A program made the position numbers and the translations under genes. From Planctomycetaceae bacterium (GTDB lineage Bacteria; Planctomycetota; UBA8742; UBA2392; JABWBM01), in contig JABWBM010000029.1 in the NCBI GenBank assembly GCA_013360495.1, positions 1 to 43,956 of the forward strand: a stretch of DNA of 43,956 nt. Reading direction: 5' to 3'. Below, in pieces: positions 8,057-15,076 of this stretch (within the stretch, counting starts at the first letter, position 1; the number at the start of each line of letters is the position of its first letter). The notes beneath the pieces are model-generated. The model saw nothing but the letters and a program-made list of their open reading frames with translations, did no database searches and was not told the origin of the DNA.

Positions 8057-8875
8057 ATGCTTCGAGCGCGACTGAAAAGAAAAGCAGAGCAATTGGAACT
8101 TCCGGGTCATCTCGGTCCCGGTGAAATTGCGAAACTTGTCAATAGCTCAAGAACGGCTGTTTCGGCGGCCATTCATCGCCATGCTTTGGATTATTACATC
8201 GGCCAAAAACCGGAGAAAGACGGTCGTGTTCGCATCAACCTGAAAGACTTTTCTTTCGCGCTGCGAAGAGCCAACCCTACTTTCGATTCTCAGGTTTATG
8301 CACTACAGGAAGAATTGAACATCAAGGCAGATGCTCTGGAGACGACACGTCAACGGATTGTGAGAGCAGCAGAGCGTTGTGGCGCTGTCGAACCATTCAC
8401 TGTCACACAATGCGCTGACATTCTGAATATTTCAAGAAAGCTGCTCACCAAGACTCTCAAGGCCCATCAACCCCGATTGGTTACATTTGATCTTTGTCCG
8501 GTACTAACGCGAGGCCCAATGCCGATGGTCTGGAGCGACGAGCTTGCATTGTTCACCTGCCGGACGAATCAACCGCTACCGAAGTCCAAGGTGAGCGATT
8601 CGACAATCAGATGTCTCGATTGGATCAAGGGCACCCTTGTTTGTTGTGCGTCCCGGCACGGCATTCGAGAGCCATACACTATTTACGACGTTATGCGCAT
8701 CCTCAAAATCAGCAAGCAAAGAGTAACTCGCCCGCTCTCGAACGGCGAGGCACCCTTGATCGCATTCGACGTTGGCACCGGCAGTCGCAGGATATGGCGT
8801 ATCTGGAACGACGATCTCTCTTGGCACCTTATGCTCGGAAATCGTGACCGATGGAGGGATGTCGATGGACATTGA
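8057..8875 (+). CDS. Tandem helix-turn-helix repeat protein (first of a pair)
   Basis: I do not recognise this 272-residue protein. It contains three copies of a unit of about 55 residues (about 16-70, 111-167 and 204-258). Each unit has an HTH-like helix pair followed by a short wing and a W..DL helix. The two clearest copies start EPFTVTQCADILNISRKLL and EPYTIYDVMRILKISKQRV, each followed by P.L..FD and a W-x-x-D/E-L pattern. The first copy, GPGEIAKLVNSSRTAVSAAI, is more divergent. The ATG at 8057 is chosen over the extended frame to 7922 because the extension overlaps the preceding gene. The end overlaps the next gene by 11 bases. Codons are more A/T-rich than in the flanking genes, suggesting transfer. 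Confidence 0.6.
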   Translation: MLRARLKRKAEQLELPGHLGPGEIAKLVNSSRTAVSAAIHRHALDYYIGQKPEKDGRVRINLKDFSFALRRANPTFDSQVYALQEELNIKADALETTRQRIVRAAERCGAVEPFTVTQCADILNISRKLLTKTLKAHQPRLVTFDLCPVLTRGPMPMVWSDELALFTCRTNQPLPKSKVSDSTIRCLDWIKGTLVCCASRHGIREPYTIYDVMRILKISKQRVTRPLSNGEAPLIAFDVGTGSRRIWRIWNDDLSWHLMLGNRDRWRDVDGH

Positions 8876-9638
8876 ACTGCGCGAAGGTGATGTCATCGAG
8901 GACGTGCTGCGGTCACGAATTGAGCGGCTGAAGCTGAAAGAGCCGTTCACGACCGCGCAGGTCGGATCAATCCTCAGTATCCGTCGAGAAAGAGTTAATA
9001 ATCTCCTATGGGGAAATCCTCCACGATTGCAAGCATCACGAGTCCCGACAGGGAGAAGCCAGTCTATCCGCTGCACAATTACGTTTCACGACTTGTTGAA
9101 GTACATGGAGGAAAACGATCCGCGTATTGCCATAAGAGAACGTCAGTATCGTGTCTCTGAAGCTATCGGTGAAGAACGTCTTGAAGCTGAGTATGCGCGA
9201 CTAATGAAACTTACCAATGACCTCGGCTTTCATGAACCACTCACCGTACAGGAAGTCGCCAAACTTTTCGGTAAATCTTTACCGCGTGTGTATGAGGCGG
9301 CGCGTTCCTATGGACCGACTCGTTTGCTCCCTTGGTTTGACCCTACACCCGCGATTTTTGGGAAGACGGTTTACAGATTCTGGTTACGGGGTGTCGCATT
9401 TTACGCTTGCATTGCCCATCTGGACGAACGCGAACGACACGAAGCCAGTCGAAGAAAGAAGTTTGATCTTGCATGGCATAAACAAGAGCTTTCAAAGAGA
9501 GCAGCCGAACTCAGCTTCAGGGAGCCATATACTGTGTCTGAGGCAGCTACCATTCTTCGCGTCAGTCATACCATGATGCACAGAGCGGTAAGCCTTGGCT
9601 TCGATTGCCATCTCCGCTCCCACTGCTTCGAAGCGTAG
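8865..9638 (+). CDS. Tandem helix-turn-helix repeat protein (second of a pair, possibly truncated)
   Basis: This 257-residue protein is related in design to the preceding one. Its three units start at about residues 25 (KEPFTTAQVGSILSIRRERV), 123 (HEPLTVQEVAKLFGKSLPRV) and 219 (REPYTVSEAATILRVSHTMM). The third unit ends soon after its helix pair with HLRSHCFEA and lacks the wing and W-containing helix, so the C-terminus may have been lost. GGAGGG at 8853-8858 sits six bases before the ATG at 8865; an ATG at 8859 would be too close. The gene overlaps its neighbour, so the pair is probably co-translated. Function unknown; DNA binding through several wHTH units is inferred. Confidence 0.6.
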   Translation: MDIELREGDVIEDVLRSRIERLKLKEPFTTAQVGSILSIRRERVNNLLWGNPPRLQASRVPTGRSQSIRCTITFHDLLKYMEENDPRIAIRERQYRVSEAIGEERLEAEYARLMKLTNDLGFHEPLTVQEVAKLFGKSLPRVYEAARSYGPTRLLPWFDPTPAIFGKTVYRFWLRGVAFYACIAHLDERERHEASRRKKFDLAWHKQELSKRAAELSFREPYTVSEAATILRVSHTMMHRAVSLGFDCHLRSHCFEA

Positions 9639-9735
9639 TCGGCATCAATGCTGACGTTTCCGGCTCTCCGGGCGGCAAAGGCGCCACGGAACGCGCCCGC
9701 GGATTTTTGGGAATACATGGCACCTTCGAACGTTC

Positions 9736-9741
9736 TATAAT
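9736..9741 (+). promoter_or_regulatory. Consensus -10 element giving a probably leaderless transcript
   Basis: A perfect TATAAT lies nine bases before the ATG at 9751. Transcription would start at or within a few bases of the ATG, so the mRNA would have almost no 5' leader. No convincing -35 hexamer is visible at the standard distance. Confidence 0.4.
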
Positions 9742-9750
9742 TACAGAATC

Positions 9751-10251
9751 ATGCTCGGCTCCGTTGCCAGTCTCGTCGCCTCGCTCACGCTCATCGTGCT
9801 CCCGGTAAGCGCACCGTGCGTGTGCCACAGCTTCACGTTCTTCGGCGGCCTGCGGTGTAGCGCTGCGGGCGGCGGGAATTGCGAGGAACAAGCGAACGAA
9901 GTGGAACAGCAATGCTGCAGTCATTGCGGGAATGCCGCTCAATCGAATGCGGGCTCAGACCCGGTTCCCTTGAGTTCAGGCAACCCGTGTGAACATCAAG
10001 GACATGCCCCCAATCCTCATTGCCCCAATTCGAAGCACCCGGAAATTCACAGCCTCACGCTTCTCCAGCCCGCGCCAATGGCATTGATCGACGTAACACG
10101 AACAACCGGCAACGATACTGCACGATTCGTTTTGCTGGTCTTTTCCGCCTCATTCTCTTCTCCCGTGACAAACGCTTTGCGCCATGACAGCGCGCGCATC
10201 CTCGCCCCGCCACCATTGCGATTCATCGAGCCGGTCCGGCTGTTAATCTGA
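9751..10251 (+). CDS. Cys/His-rich exported protein of the metal-associated cluster
   Basis: The 166-residue product has a signal peptide (MLGSVASLVASLTLIVLPVSA) and then clustered cysteines and histidines: CVCH, NCEEQ, CCSHCG, CEHQGH and HCPNSKH. The C-terminal part has a second hydrophobic run (FVLLVFSASFSS) and ends PPPLRFIEPVRLLI. Exported Cys/His-rich proteins of this size are often found beside metal-efflux genes, and the next genes encode an outer-membrane protein and an HMA protein, so metal binding or sensing is inferred. I cannot name the family. The start is fixed by the signal peptide; a TATAAT lies directly upstream and there is no ribosome site. Confidence 0.55.
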   Translation: MLGSVASLVASLTLIVLPVSAPCVCHSFTFFGGLRCSAAGGGNCEEQANEVEQQCCSHCGNAAQSNAGSDPVPLSSGNPCEHQGHAPNPHCPNSKHPEIHSLTLLQPAPMALIDVTRTTGNDTARFVLLVFSASFSSPVTNALRHDSARILAPPPLRFIEPVRLLI

Positions 10252-10282
10252 GAGTCGGGTTTCTTTGGTCGCCGCTGCTGCA

Positions 10283-10358
10283 GTAGCGTCATGCCTATGG
10301 CATGACGTCTTTGAGCCTGCGGGGAAGAGAAGACGTCACGGCATAGCCGTGACGCTAC
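10283..10358. repeat. Inverted repeat of the GTAGCGTCA family
   Basis: Two 29-base arms (10283-10311 and 10330-10358) are inverted copies with four differences. Each arm is itself a small hairpin (GTCATGCC-TAT-GGCATGAC in the left arm), and the four differences fall in pairs that preserve base pairing inside each arm. The same GTAGCGTCA-type core recurs at 11333, 12424, 13172 and 33411. Confidence 0.6.
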
Positions 10359-10366
10359 AAGACTGG

Positions 10367-10386
10367 ATTCCGGCTTACGCCGGAAT
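10367..10386. repeat. REP-like palindrome
   Basis: ATTCCGGC-TTAC-GCCGGAAT forms an 8-base-pair stem with a 4-base loop, followed by GACA. Similar palindromes occur at 18772, 20989, 30471 and 35665. Confidence 0.6.
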
Positions 10387-10416
10387 GACAAGTGGTATAT
10401 CAACAAGGATCAACCA

Positions 10417-11331
10417 ATGACTCATCGTCACTGAATCGTCCGGGGGGCGCTGCTCCTCATCGCCGTGGCGGGTCTCGCCGCGAATCTCTCCGCCCATGAA
10501 ACGCTCTTCGGGCGCGGGCCGCGCACCATGTGGAAGGGCGGCTTCGAACTGGAAATGGAGACCATGTTCGAGCAATCGAAGCGTTTCTACGAGGGCGACA
10601 ACACCGTCGCCAACCCTGACAACATGCGCATGTATGAAGCCACGTGGTCACCAGGGATAACCTACGGTGTGACGCGAGACTTCGCCGTCAAAGCGGAATT
10701 TCCCTTCATGTACGGCGTGATGACGGGCGAGTCCATGGGCCGCCACTCTCTCCTGAGCATCGGCAACTGGGAGGTGGGCGCCGCCTATCGCATCGATCCT
10801 TTGATCTTCGGTGGACCGCTGGTGTTCGAGGGAGGGAGCTGCCAGCTTCGTCTCTTTGGAAAGGCCGAACTGCCGACGGCTCCGGAACGGGAGAACGGCA
10901 TCAGCTTCGGCGAGGAGACCTTCACCTTCCTCGGTGGCGGCGCCATCGCCATTGGCACGGCGCGCCATTACTTCTGGGGCGAGGTGTCGGGCGACATCTC
11001 AACGGAAAAGGACGGCACGGGCATGGGTCCCGCGCTGCAGTCCCACGCCGCCTATGCCTGGCGCATCCAGGAGCTCAAGGACTACCGCGAGCTTGACATC
11101 ATCCTGCTCTTTGAACTGGACGTAGAGGCGCGCTCGAAGGGAACGATGAACGGCGATGACGACCCGGACAGCGGGCATTTCACCACGTACCTCGGGAGCG
11201 GTGTTCAGGTCAACTTCACCAACCTGATCTCGCTCAAGACCGGCTACAACGTTCCGCTCTACCGGCGCTACAACGGCGTGCAGTTGGCGGATGATGGCAC
11301 GTTCATGCTGATGTTCAGTTATTTGTTCTAG
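10417..11331 (+). CDS. Outer-membrane protein of metal-efflux type with an in-frame UGA in its signal peptide
   Basis: The ATG at 10417 follows a good ribosome site (AAGGAT). It opens MTHRH, then TGA at 10432-10434, then in the same frame IVRGALLLIAVAGLAANLSA. That is a complete basic-hydrophobic signal peptide if the TGA is read as an amino acid. The mature part (HETLFGRGPRTMWKGGFELEME...) has alternating beta-strand pattern and ends in the aromatic MLMFSYLF typical of outer-membrane beta-barrels. It resembles the transporter-like proteins beside RND metal-efflux genes. The TGA may be recoded, as proposed for the neighbouring HMA gene, or may be a nonsense mutation or sequencing error. Starting at the GTG at 10465 would delete most of the signal peptide. 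The mature frame is intact for about 280 codons, so it does not look decayed. Confidence 0.6.
10467..10479 (+). promoter_or_regulatory. Possible SECIS-like hairpin after the outer-membrane gene UGA
   Basis: GGCG-GGTCT-CGCC can form a 4-base-pair hairpin whose loop starts 36 bases after the UGA and contains GGUC, as in the E. coli fdhF SECIS loop. The stem is short and the spacing is at the edge of the usual range; G+C-rich sequence gives such hairpins by chance. Confidence 0.2.
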
Positions 11332-11332
11332 G

Positions 11333-11405
11333 CGTAGCGTCACGCGCCCTCGCGTGACGAACCAATCAAAAGATACAACGTCACGCGAGGGCGCGTGACG
11401 CTACG
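11333..11405. repeat. Perfect 27-bp inverted repeat of the GTAGCGTCACGC family
   Basis: The arm at 11333-11359 (CGTAGCGTCACGCGCCCTCG...) is repeated exactly in reverse complement at 11379-11405, with a 19-base loop. It begins two bases after the outer-membrane gene stop. In RNA it would form a very stable hairpin between this gene and the HMA gene and may attenuate or stabilise the transcript; no T run follows. Confidence 0.75.
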
Positions 11406-11423
11406 AAGAAAGACGCGGTCACT

Positions 11424-11813
11424 ATGCAACGCTTTCAACATACGATTCTGATGGCCATGTTCATCGCCGGCTTCGCCGCGTGCATGAATATCTCCGTCGC
11501 GAACATCGATCCGCCCGCGGATCACAAACCCGTTACGAACGTGCCCACCGATCGAGACGCGATATACAAACTCAAAGTTAAGGGCGTGGACTGAGGCGAG
11601 TGAGCGACGGGCCTGATACAGGCTTTTGAATCCCTGGATGGGGTTCGCGAAGTTCGAACGGATATCACCGAGGCGATGGTCTATCTCCGCACGGAACCGG
11701 GAACGGTGCTTGTGTGGGAGGACGTCGCGACAGCCGCCGTGTCCTACGGTTATGGTCTCGCGGCGCTGGAGCTGGCCGACATCCCGTGGGAAAAGCTCTC
11801 GGGCGGCGAGTGA
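11424..11813 (+). CDS. HMA/MerP-like metal-binding lipoprotein with UGA-x-x-UGA in place of CxxC (candidate selenoprotein)
   Basis: Reading from ATG 11424 to TGA 11811-11813 gives 129 residues if two in-frame TGA codons (11592-11594, codon 57; 11601-11603, codon 60) are read through. The N-terminus is a lipoprotein-like signal (FIAGFAAC, Cys20). The rest is a single heavy-metal-associated domain: YKLKVKGVD, [UGA] G E [UGA], ATGLIQAFESLDGVREVRTD, AMVYLRTEPG, then ATAAVSYGYGLAALEL. Against MerP (PGMTCSAC...) both UGA codons fall exactly on the two metal-binding cysteines. The frame is otherwise clean before and after. Two hairpins follow (11611-11623 and 11628-11646). Selenocysteine, or cysteine inserted by a UGA-reading tRNA, is the best reading. 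Independent nonsense changes at just these two codons would be a strange coincidence. The protein probably sits in the periplasm and handles a soft metal with the adjacent outer-membrane and Cys-rich proteins. Confidence 0.75.
11609..11646 (+). promoter_or_regulatory. Candidate SECIS hairpins after the HMA UGA codons
   Basis: Hairpin one is GCCTG-ATA-CAGGC (11611-11623), extendable by two G-U pairs to 11609-11625. Hairpin two is GAATCCC-TGGAT-GGGGTTC (11628-11646), with 7 pairs including one G-U and a loop UGGAU that has G in second place. The loop of hairpin two begins 31 bases after the second UGA. Bacterial SECIS elements lie inside the coding region just after the UGA and usually have a G among the first two loop bases, so this arrangement is compatible. 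Confidence 0.4.
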
Positions 11814-11876
11814 CGGGGATGAGGACAAGCATCCGCCCTCTGGCATTGCGGGCCGGACGAGCTATCATTTCACCCC

Positions 11877-12233
11877 ATGACCGACCGGGTGCTCAACCTC
11901 GTGATCTTTGCCGGCGTACTCTGCGTCGTAGCAGGCGGAGCTGCTGCCGTCGGTTCGCTTTTCGGCCCGGCGCGCCGTGGCAAGACCAAAGAATCGCCCT
12001 ACGAGTGCGGTTCCCCAATCCTGAACGAAACGCGCAAGAAGTTCGACGTGCGTTTCTTCATGCTGGCGATGATCTTCATCCTCTTCGACATCGAAACCGT
12101 ACTCTTGATCCCCTACGCCGTTCAGTACGAACGCTTCGGCGTGGCCGGCCTCGTAATCGCCGGCATCTTCTTCCTCGGCCTCGTGGAATCGCTCATCTAT
12201 GCCTGGAAGAAGGGCGCGCTGGACTGGAAATAG
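11877..12233 (+). CDS. nuoA: NADH-quinone oxidoreductase subunit A, isolated
   Basis: NuoA is a small membrane subunit of respiratory complex I. The 118-residue product has three transmembrane helices and the family signatures SPYECGSPIL and KFDVRFFMLAMIFILFDIE. The conserved Cys loop and the acidic helix (FDIE) are present. A normal nuoA is followed at once by nuoB. Here the next sequence is a spacer with inverted repeats and an unrelated minus-strand gene, so complex I genes must be split or elsewhere. It sits 63 bases after the HMA gene on the same strand and could be co-transcribed with it by chance. Confidence 0.93.
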   Translation: MTDRVLNLVIFAGVLCVVAGGAAAVGSLFGPARRGKTKESPYECGSPILNETRKKFDVRFFMLAMIFILFDIETVLLIPYAVQYERFGVAGLVIAGIFFLGLVESLIYAWKKGALDWK

Positions 12234-12583
12234 CGCCTGAAGCGCTTCTCAGGATTACCTTCGGATTTACGTTGCTCTCGCGCGTTTGGCAGGGGCGTCT
12301 TCACTTCATCAATCTGCTGCAAATCATCTCCGGAAACGCTCTCATACCGGTTCAATGAAAGAAATCGGTTCTTGCCGTCATTCCCGCAAAGGCGCAATGC
12401 GATACGATTAGCGGCAGGAATCTTGTAGCGTCACGCGCCCTCGCGTGACGGACTATGGAAAATGTAGCTTGTAGAGAAGACGCCATGCGAGGGCGCATGG
12501 CGCTACCTCCTTAATCGTATCGCATTGCCCGAAGCGCGTGGAAGCTCCAGCCCCGAAATCCTGCGGCCAGCGAGCGTCCATAG
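12234..12583. other. Spacer between nuoA and a minus-strand gene, with an inverted-repeat element
   Basis: No gene is supported. The stretch contains the element at 12394-12528 and about 150 bases after nuoA with nothing recognisable. Confidence 0.6.
12394..12528. repeat. Inverted-repeat element: 17-bp arms around two opposed GTAGCG cores
   Basis: GCAATGCGATACGATTA (12394-12410) is perfectly complemented at 12512-12528. Inside, GTAGCGTCACGCGCCCTCGC (from 12426) faces a reverse-complement relative ending GGCGCATGGCGCTAC (to about 12506). The outer arms are not related to those of the other elements in the window although the core is shared. Confidence 0.65.
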
Positions 12584-12961
12584 TCAACGGTGGCAGCTAT
12601 CCACTCGTTCATACACGATCGTGTAATAACCTTCATGGTGAATGGTTCTGTCGCGGTGTTCATACCGGCCCGGAACCCACTCGCGACGAATGCGCCGCAC
12701 TTCGACTCCGCATTCTCTGGTGATTGTGACGCGGTCTTCAAAGTGCCCCGGAATCCATACCTCTTCGCAAATCACTTCATCCCAGCACGGCACCCAAACC
12801 TTTTTCTCCACATAGCGCGTTTGATGACGGGATGAACTTCCGTGGTGATGGTGGGAACTCGATGTGAATCCCGCGCGCACGGAAACGCGCTGTCCGGCAA
12901 ATACCGGTGCCGCGCCGGCGCAAACGAAGAGGGCCACGATTGACAGGGTGCGCAGTTTCAT
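12584..12961 (-). CDS. Small exported protein with repeated W(V/I)PG motifs
   Basis: The 125-residue product has a signal peptide (MKLRTLSIVALFVCAGAAPVFAG), then a Ser/His-rich stretch (SSSHHHHGSSSRHQTRY) and a C-terminal half of charged aromatic repeats: KKVWVPCWDEVICEEVWIPGHFEDRVTI followed by RREWVPGRYEHRDRTI. This pattern matches periplasmic/cell-surface YXWxPG-type repeat proteins of unknown role. Two cysteines flank the first repeat. It stands alone, with repeat elements on both sides. Function unknown; the His-rich stretch could bind metal, which is speculation. Confidence 0.7.
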   Translation of the reverse strand: MKLRTLSIVALFVCAGAAPVFAGQRVSVRAGFTSSSHHHHGSSSRHQTRYVEKKVWVPCWDEVICEEVWIPGHFEDRVTITRECGVEVRRIRREWVPGRYEHRDRTIHHEGYYTIVYERVDSCHR

Positions 12962-13120
12962 ACGGATTCTCCTTCTCTCTCCATGGTTGGTAAGCGTTCA
13001 CCGCATCGCTGCGGCGCTTACTACCATAACGCGGAACCCGGGCTTGCTCTCACGCATGACTGGATCTTCTCCGCCAGAGAACTGGCGGACGCGCCCGCGT
13101 CATTGCCGGTTCGTTGAGCC

Positions 13121-13268
13121 TAGATCGTTTCCAAGGTTGATTTGCAGAAGATTCACAGCGCGTAGCTCTTGTAGCGCCCTGCGCCCTCGCAGGGCGTCTT
13201 ATTACTGGTCGGTCCGCCCCGCGGGGCGCGGGGCGCTACAAGAGCAAATCAACCTTGGAAGCGGTCTA
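13121..13268. repeat. 148-bp MITE-like element whose end supplies the histidine kinase stop codon
   Basis: The 25-base arms at 13121-13145 and 13244-13268 are inverted copies with two mismatches (TAGATCGTTTCCAAGG... versus TAGACCGCTTCCAAGG...). Inside is a second inverted repeat, CTCTTGTAGCGCCC / GGGCGCTACAAGAG, and a GCGCCCTCGC core as in the other family members. The last three bases, 13266-13268, are the TAG stop of the minus-strand histidine kinase gene, so the element has joined, and perhaps trimmed, that gene's 3' end. Confidence 0.7.
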
Positions 13269-14951
13269 AGGGCTGGAGATACTTTGGGATGCGTCCTCTT
13301 GCGGGAGCTTGAGCGCGAAGGTCACGCCGCCGGGGCCGTCGTTCTCGATGAACAAATCGCCGCCGTGACGTTTGGCGACGCTGCGGCTGATCGCAAGGCC
13401 AAGGCCCATACCGCTTTCGCCTTTGGTGGTGAAAAATGGCTCGAAGATTTTCTCACGCGCCTCGGCGGGAATCCCCTCGCCCGTATCGTGTACGCGCGCC
13501 CATGCGTTCGCGCCGTCCGCGCACGTGGCGAGCATCAATACGCCGCCGCCGGGCATGGCCTCCGCGGCGTTCAAGACAAGGTTGATCAAGACTTCGCGGA
13601 TTTCCGACGCGCTTGCGACGATAAGCAGCGGTCGCGCGCAAAGCTCGAGACGCAGCTTGATCGCTCGTTCCTGCGGCCGTGCGTCCCATGTCGGGCGCGT
13701 CATCTCGATCGCGTCGCGGGCGAGATCGTTGAGGTCGACGGCCGCGCTCCCAACCCCGGCCCGCTCGCGCGCAAAGGTCTGGATGCGCCGCACGGTGGCG
13801 GCCGCCCCCTTGGCGGTGGTTTCGATCACTTTAAGCGCGTCGCGCACCTTTTCCTCGTTGCCCGCGTCGCGGTTGAGCACTTGCACGTAGCCGAGGATAG
13901 CGGTGAGCGCGTTGTTGATGTTGTGGGCGACGCCGGCGGCGAGCTGACCGACTGTGCGCATTTTTTCGGTTTCGCGGAGCGCCGCTTCCGCCGCGTGGCG
14001 GGCGGTGACGTCGCGGCTGTTGAGCACGAAGCCTTTGACGTTCGGATCGTCGAGATGATTGGCGCCGACCGATTCGAAATACACATAGGTGCCGTCTTTG
14101 CGGCGCACGCGATATTCGGCGTTGACGACGACGCCCGGTTTCTGAATCGCGCCGAAGAAGATGCCGAGCAGGCGCTGCACGTCCTCGGGATGCACGAGGT
14201 CAAAGGCAAGCCGCCCAACAATCTCGTTGTTGGCAAAGCCGAGGATCGCCGACACCGCCGGGCTGGCGAATCGGATGACGCCTTTGCCGTCGAGCACGCC
14301 GATCATGTCGGACGAATGCTGCACCAGCGCGCGGAATCGCGCTTCGCTCGATGCAAGCGCCTCATTCGTTTGCTTGCGCTTGATGACGTTGAAGAAAATT
14401 TCGCCCATCAGGCGCATCAACACGATCACATCCTCGGGCCATTCGTCACGGTCGTCGATGGACGCGAGGCCGACGACGGCATCCATCCGGCCCTGGTCGC
14501 GCACTGGAACAGCGACGAGTGAGCGCAGGCCGGCATGTTGCATCTCTTCCTGAGTTTGCAGCGCGTCGGGCGGGTACATCGACAGACGCGGGATATTGAC
14601 GAGGTTGTTGCGTTCGAGTTCCTCGAAAAACCAGGGGAAGCGGTCGAGCGACATATTCTGGTGGCGTTTCCGGTCGGTTACGTGACGCCCTGAAGCCCAG
14701 CCGTAGGTGCTCGAATACTTTTCGTGATCCTGGTTGATGGTCAGAAGGAATACGGCGTCGACTTCGGCGAATTCGCCGATGGCGCGCAATGCCTCGTTGA
14801 TGCCGTCATCGAGACGCGCGATATCTATGTTGATGAAGCGCGTCGCGATCGACGTGAGCAGGCGCTCGAACTCATAGCGCTTCTCGAGCGCTTCGGCGAA
14901 TCGTTTCGTTCCGGACGCGCCGGGCGGATTCTTTGCGCGATTGGGCGCCAT
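13266..14951 (-). CDS. Cytoplasmic GAF-PAS sensor histidine kinase
   Basis: This 561-residue soluble kinase has no membrane segment. A GAF-like domain spans about 28-193 ([20 protein letters not shown] is typical), a PAS domain about 203-320, then the dimerisation/phosphoacceptor helix with His343 in [20 protein letters not shown], which fits the NtrB/HisKA_4-like class. The ATPase domain has the N box ([11 protein letters not shown], 456-466), G1 (DTGEGIP, 489-495) and G2 (GMGLGLA, 514-520). An AAGG ribosome site lies just before the ATG at 14951. No response regulator is adjacent, so it is an orphan. Its stop codon lies inside the inverted-repeat element at 13121-13268. The signal sensed is unknown. 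Confidence 0.9.
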   Translation of the reverse strand: MAPNRAKNPPGASGTKRFAEALEKRYEFERLLTSIATRFINIDIARLDDGINEALRAIGEFAEVDAVFLLTINQDHEKYSSTYGWASGRHVTDRKRHQNMSLDRFPWFFEELERNNLVNIPRLSMYPPDALQTQEEMQHAGLRSLVAVPVRDQGRMDAVVGLASIDDRDEWPEDVIVLMRLMGEIFFNVIKRKQTNEALASSEARFRALVQHSSDMIGVLDGKGVIRFASPAVSAILGFANNEIVGRLAFDLVHPEDVQRLLGIFFGAIQKPGVVVNAEYRVRRKDGTYVYFESVGANHLDDPNVKGFVLNSRDVTARHAAEAALRETEKMRTVGQLAAGVAHNINNALTAILGYVQVLNRDAGNEEKVRDALKVIETTAKGAAATVRRIQTFARERAGVGSAAVDLNDLARDAIEMTRPTWDARPQERAIKLRLELCARPLLIVASASEIREVLINLVLNAAEAMPGGGVLMLATCADGANAWARVHDTGEGIPAEAREKIFEPFFTTKGESGMGLGLAISRSVAKRHGGDLFIENDGPGGVTFALKLPQEDASQSISSP

Positions 14952-14976
14952 TGTGCCTTACATCATACATAACGAA

Positions 14977-15007
14977 GGCGGCGGGTGTCCGCCAGGATCC
15001 CGCCGCC
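14977..15007 (-). terminator. Strong hairpin between the BshC-like and kinase genes
   Basis: GGCGGCGGG (14977-14985) pairs exactly with CCCGCCGCC (14999-15007) over a 13-base loop. No T run follows on either strand, so termination is uncertain; it may protect the transcript end of the gene ending at 15077. Confidence 0.4.
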
Positions 15008-15076
15008 CTGTGGTATGTGTGTACGTCCCGTACCGCGTTGTCTGGTTCGTGCACACACCGATTCGTAGCCCGTCCG

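Noticed and set aside
12864..14522. Long plus-strand open frame opposite the histidine kinase
   Set aside because: It is the antisense of a clear kinase gene; its sequence is low-complexity Arg/Ala/His-rich.
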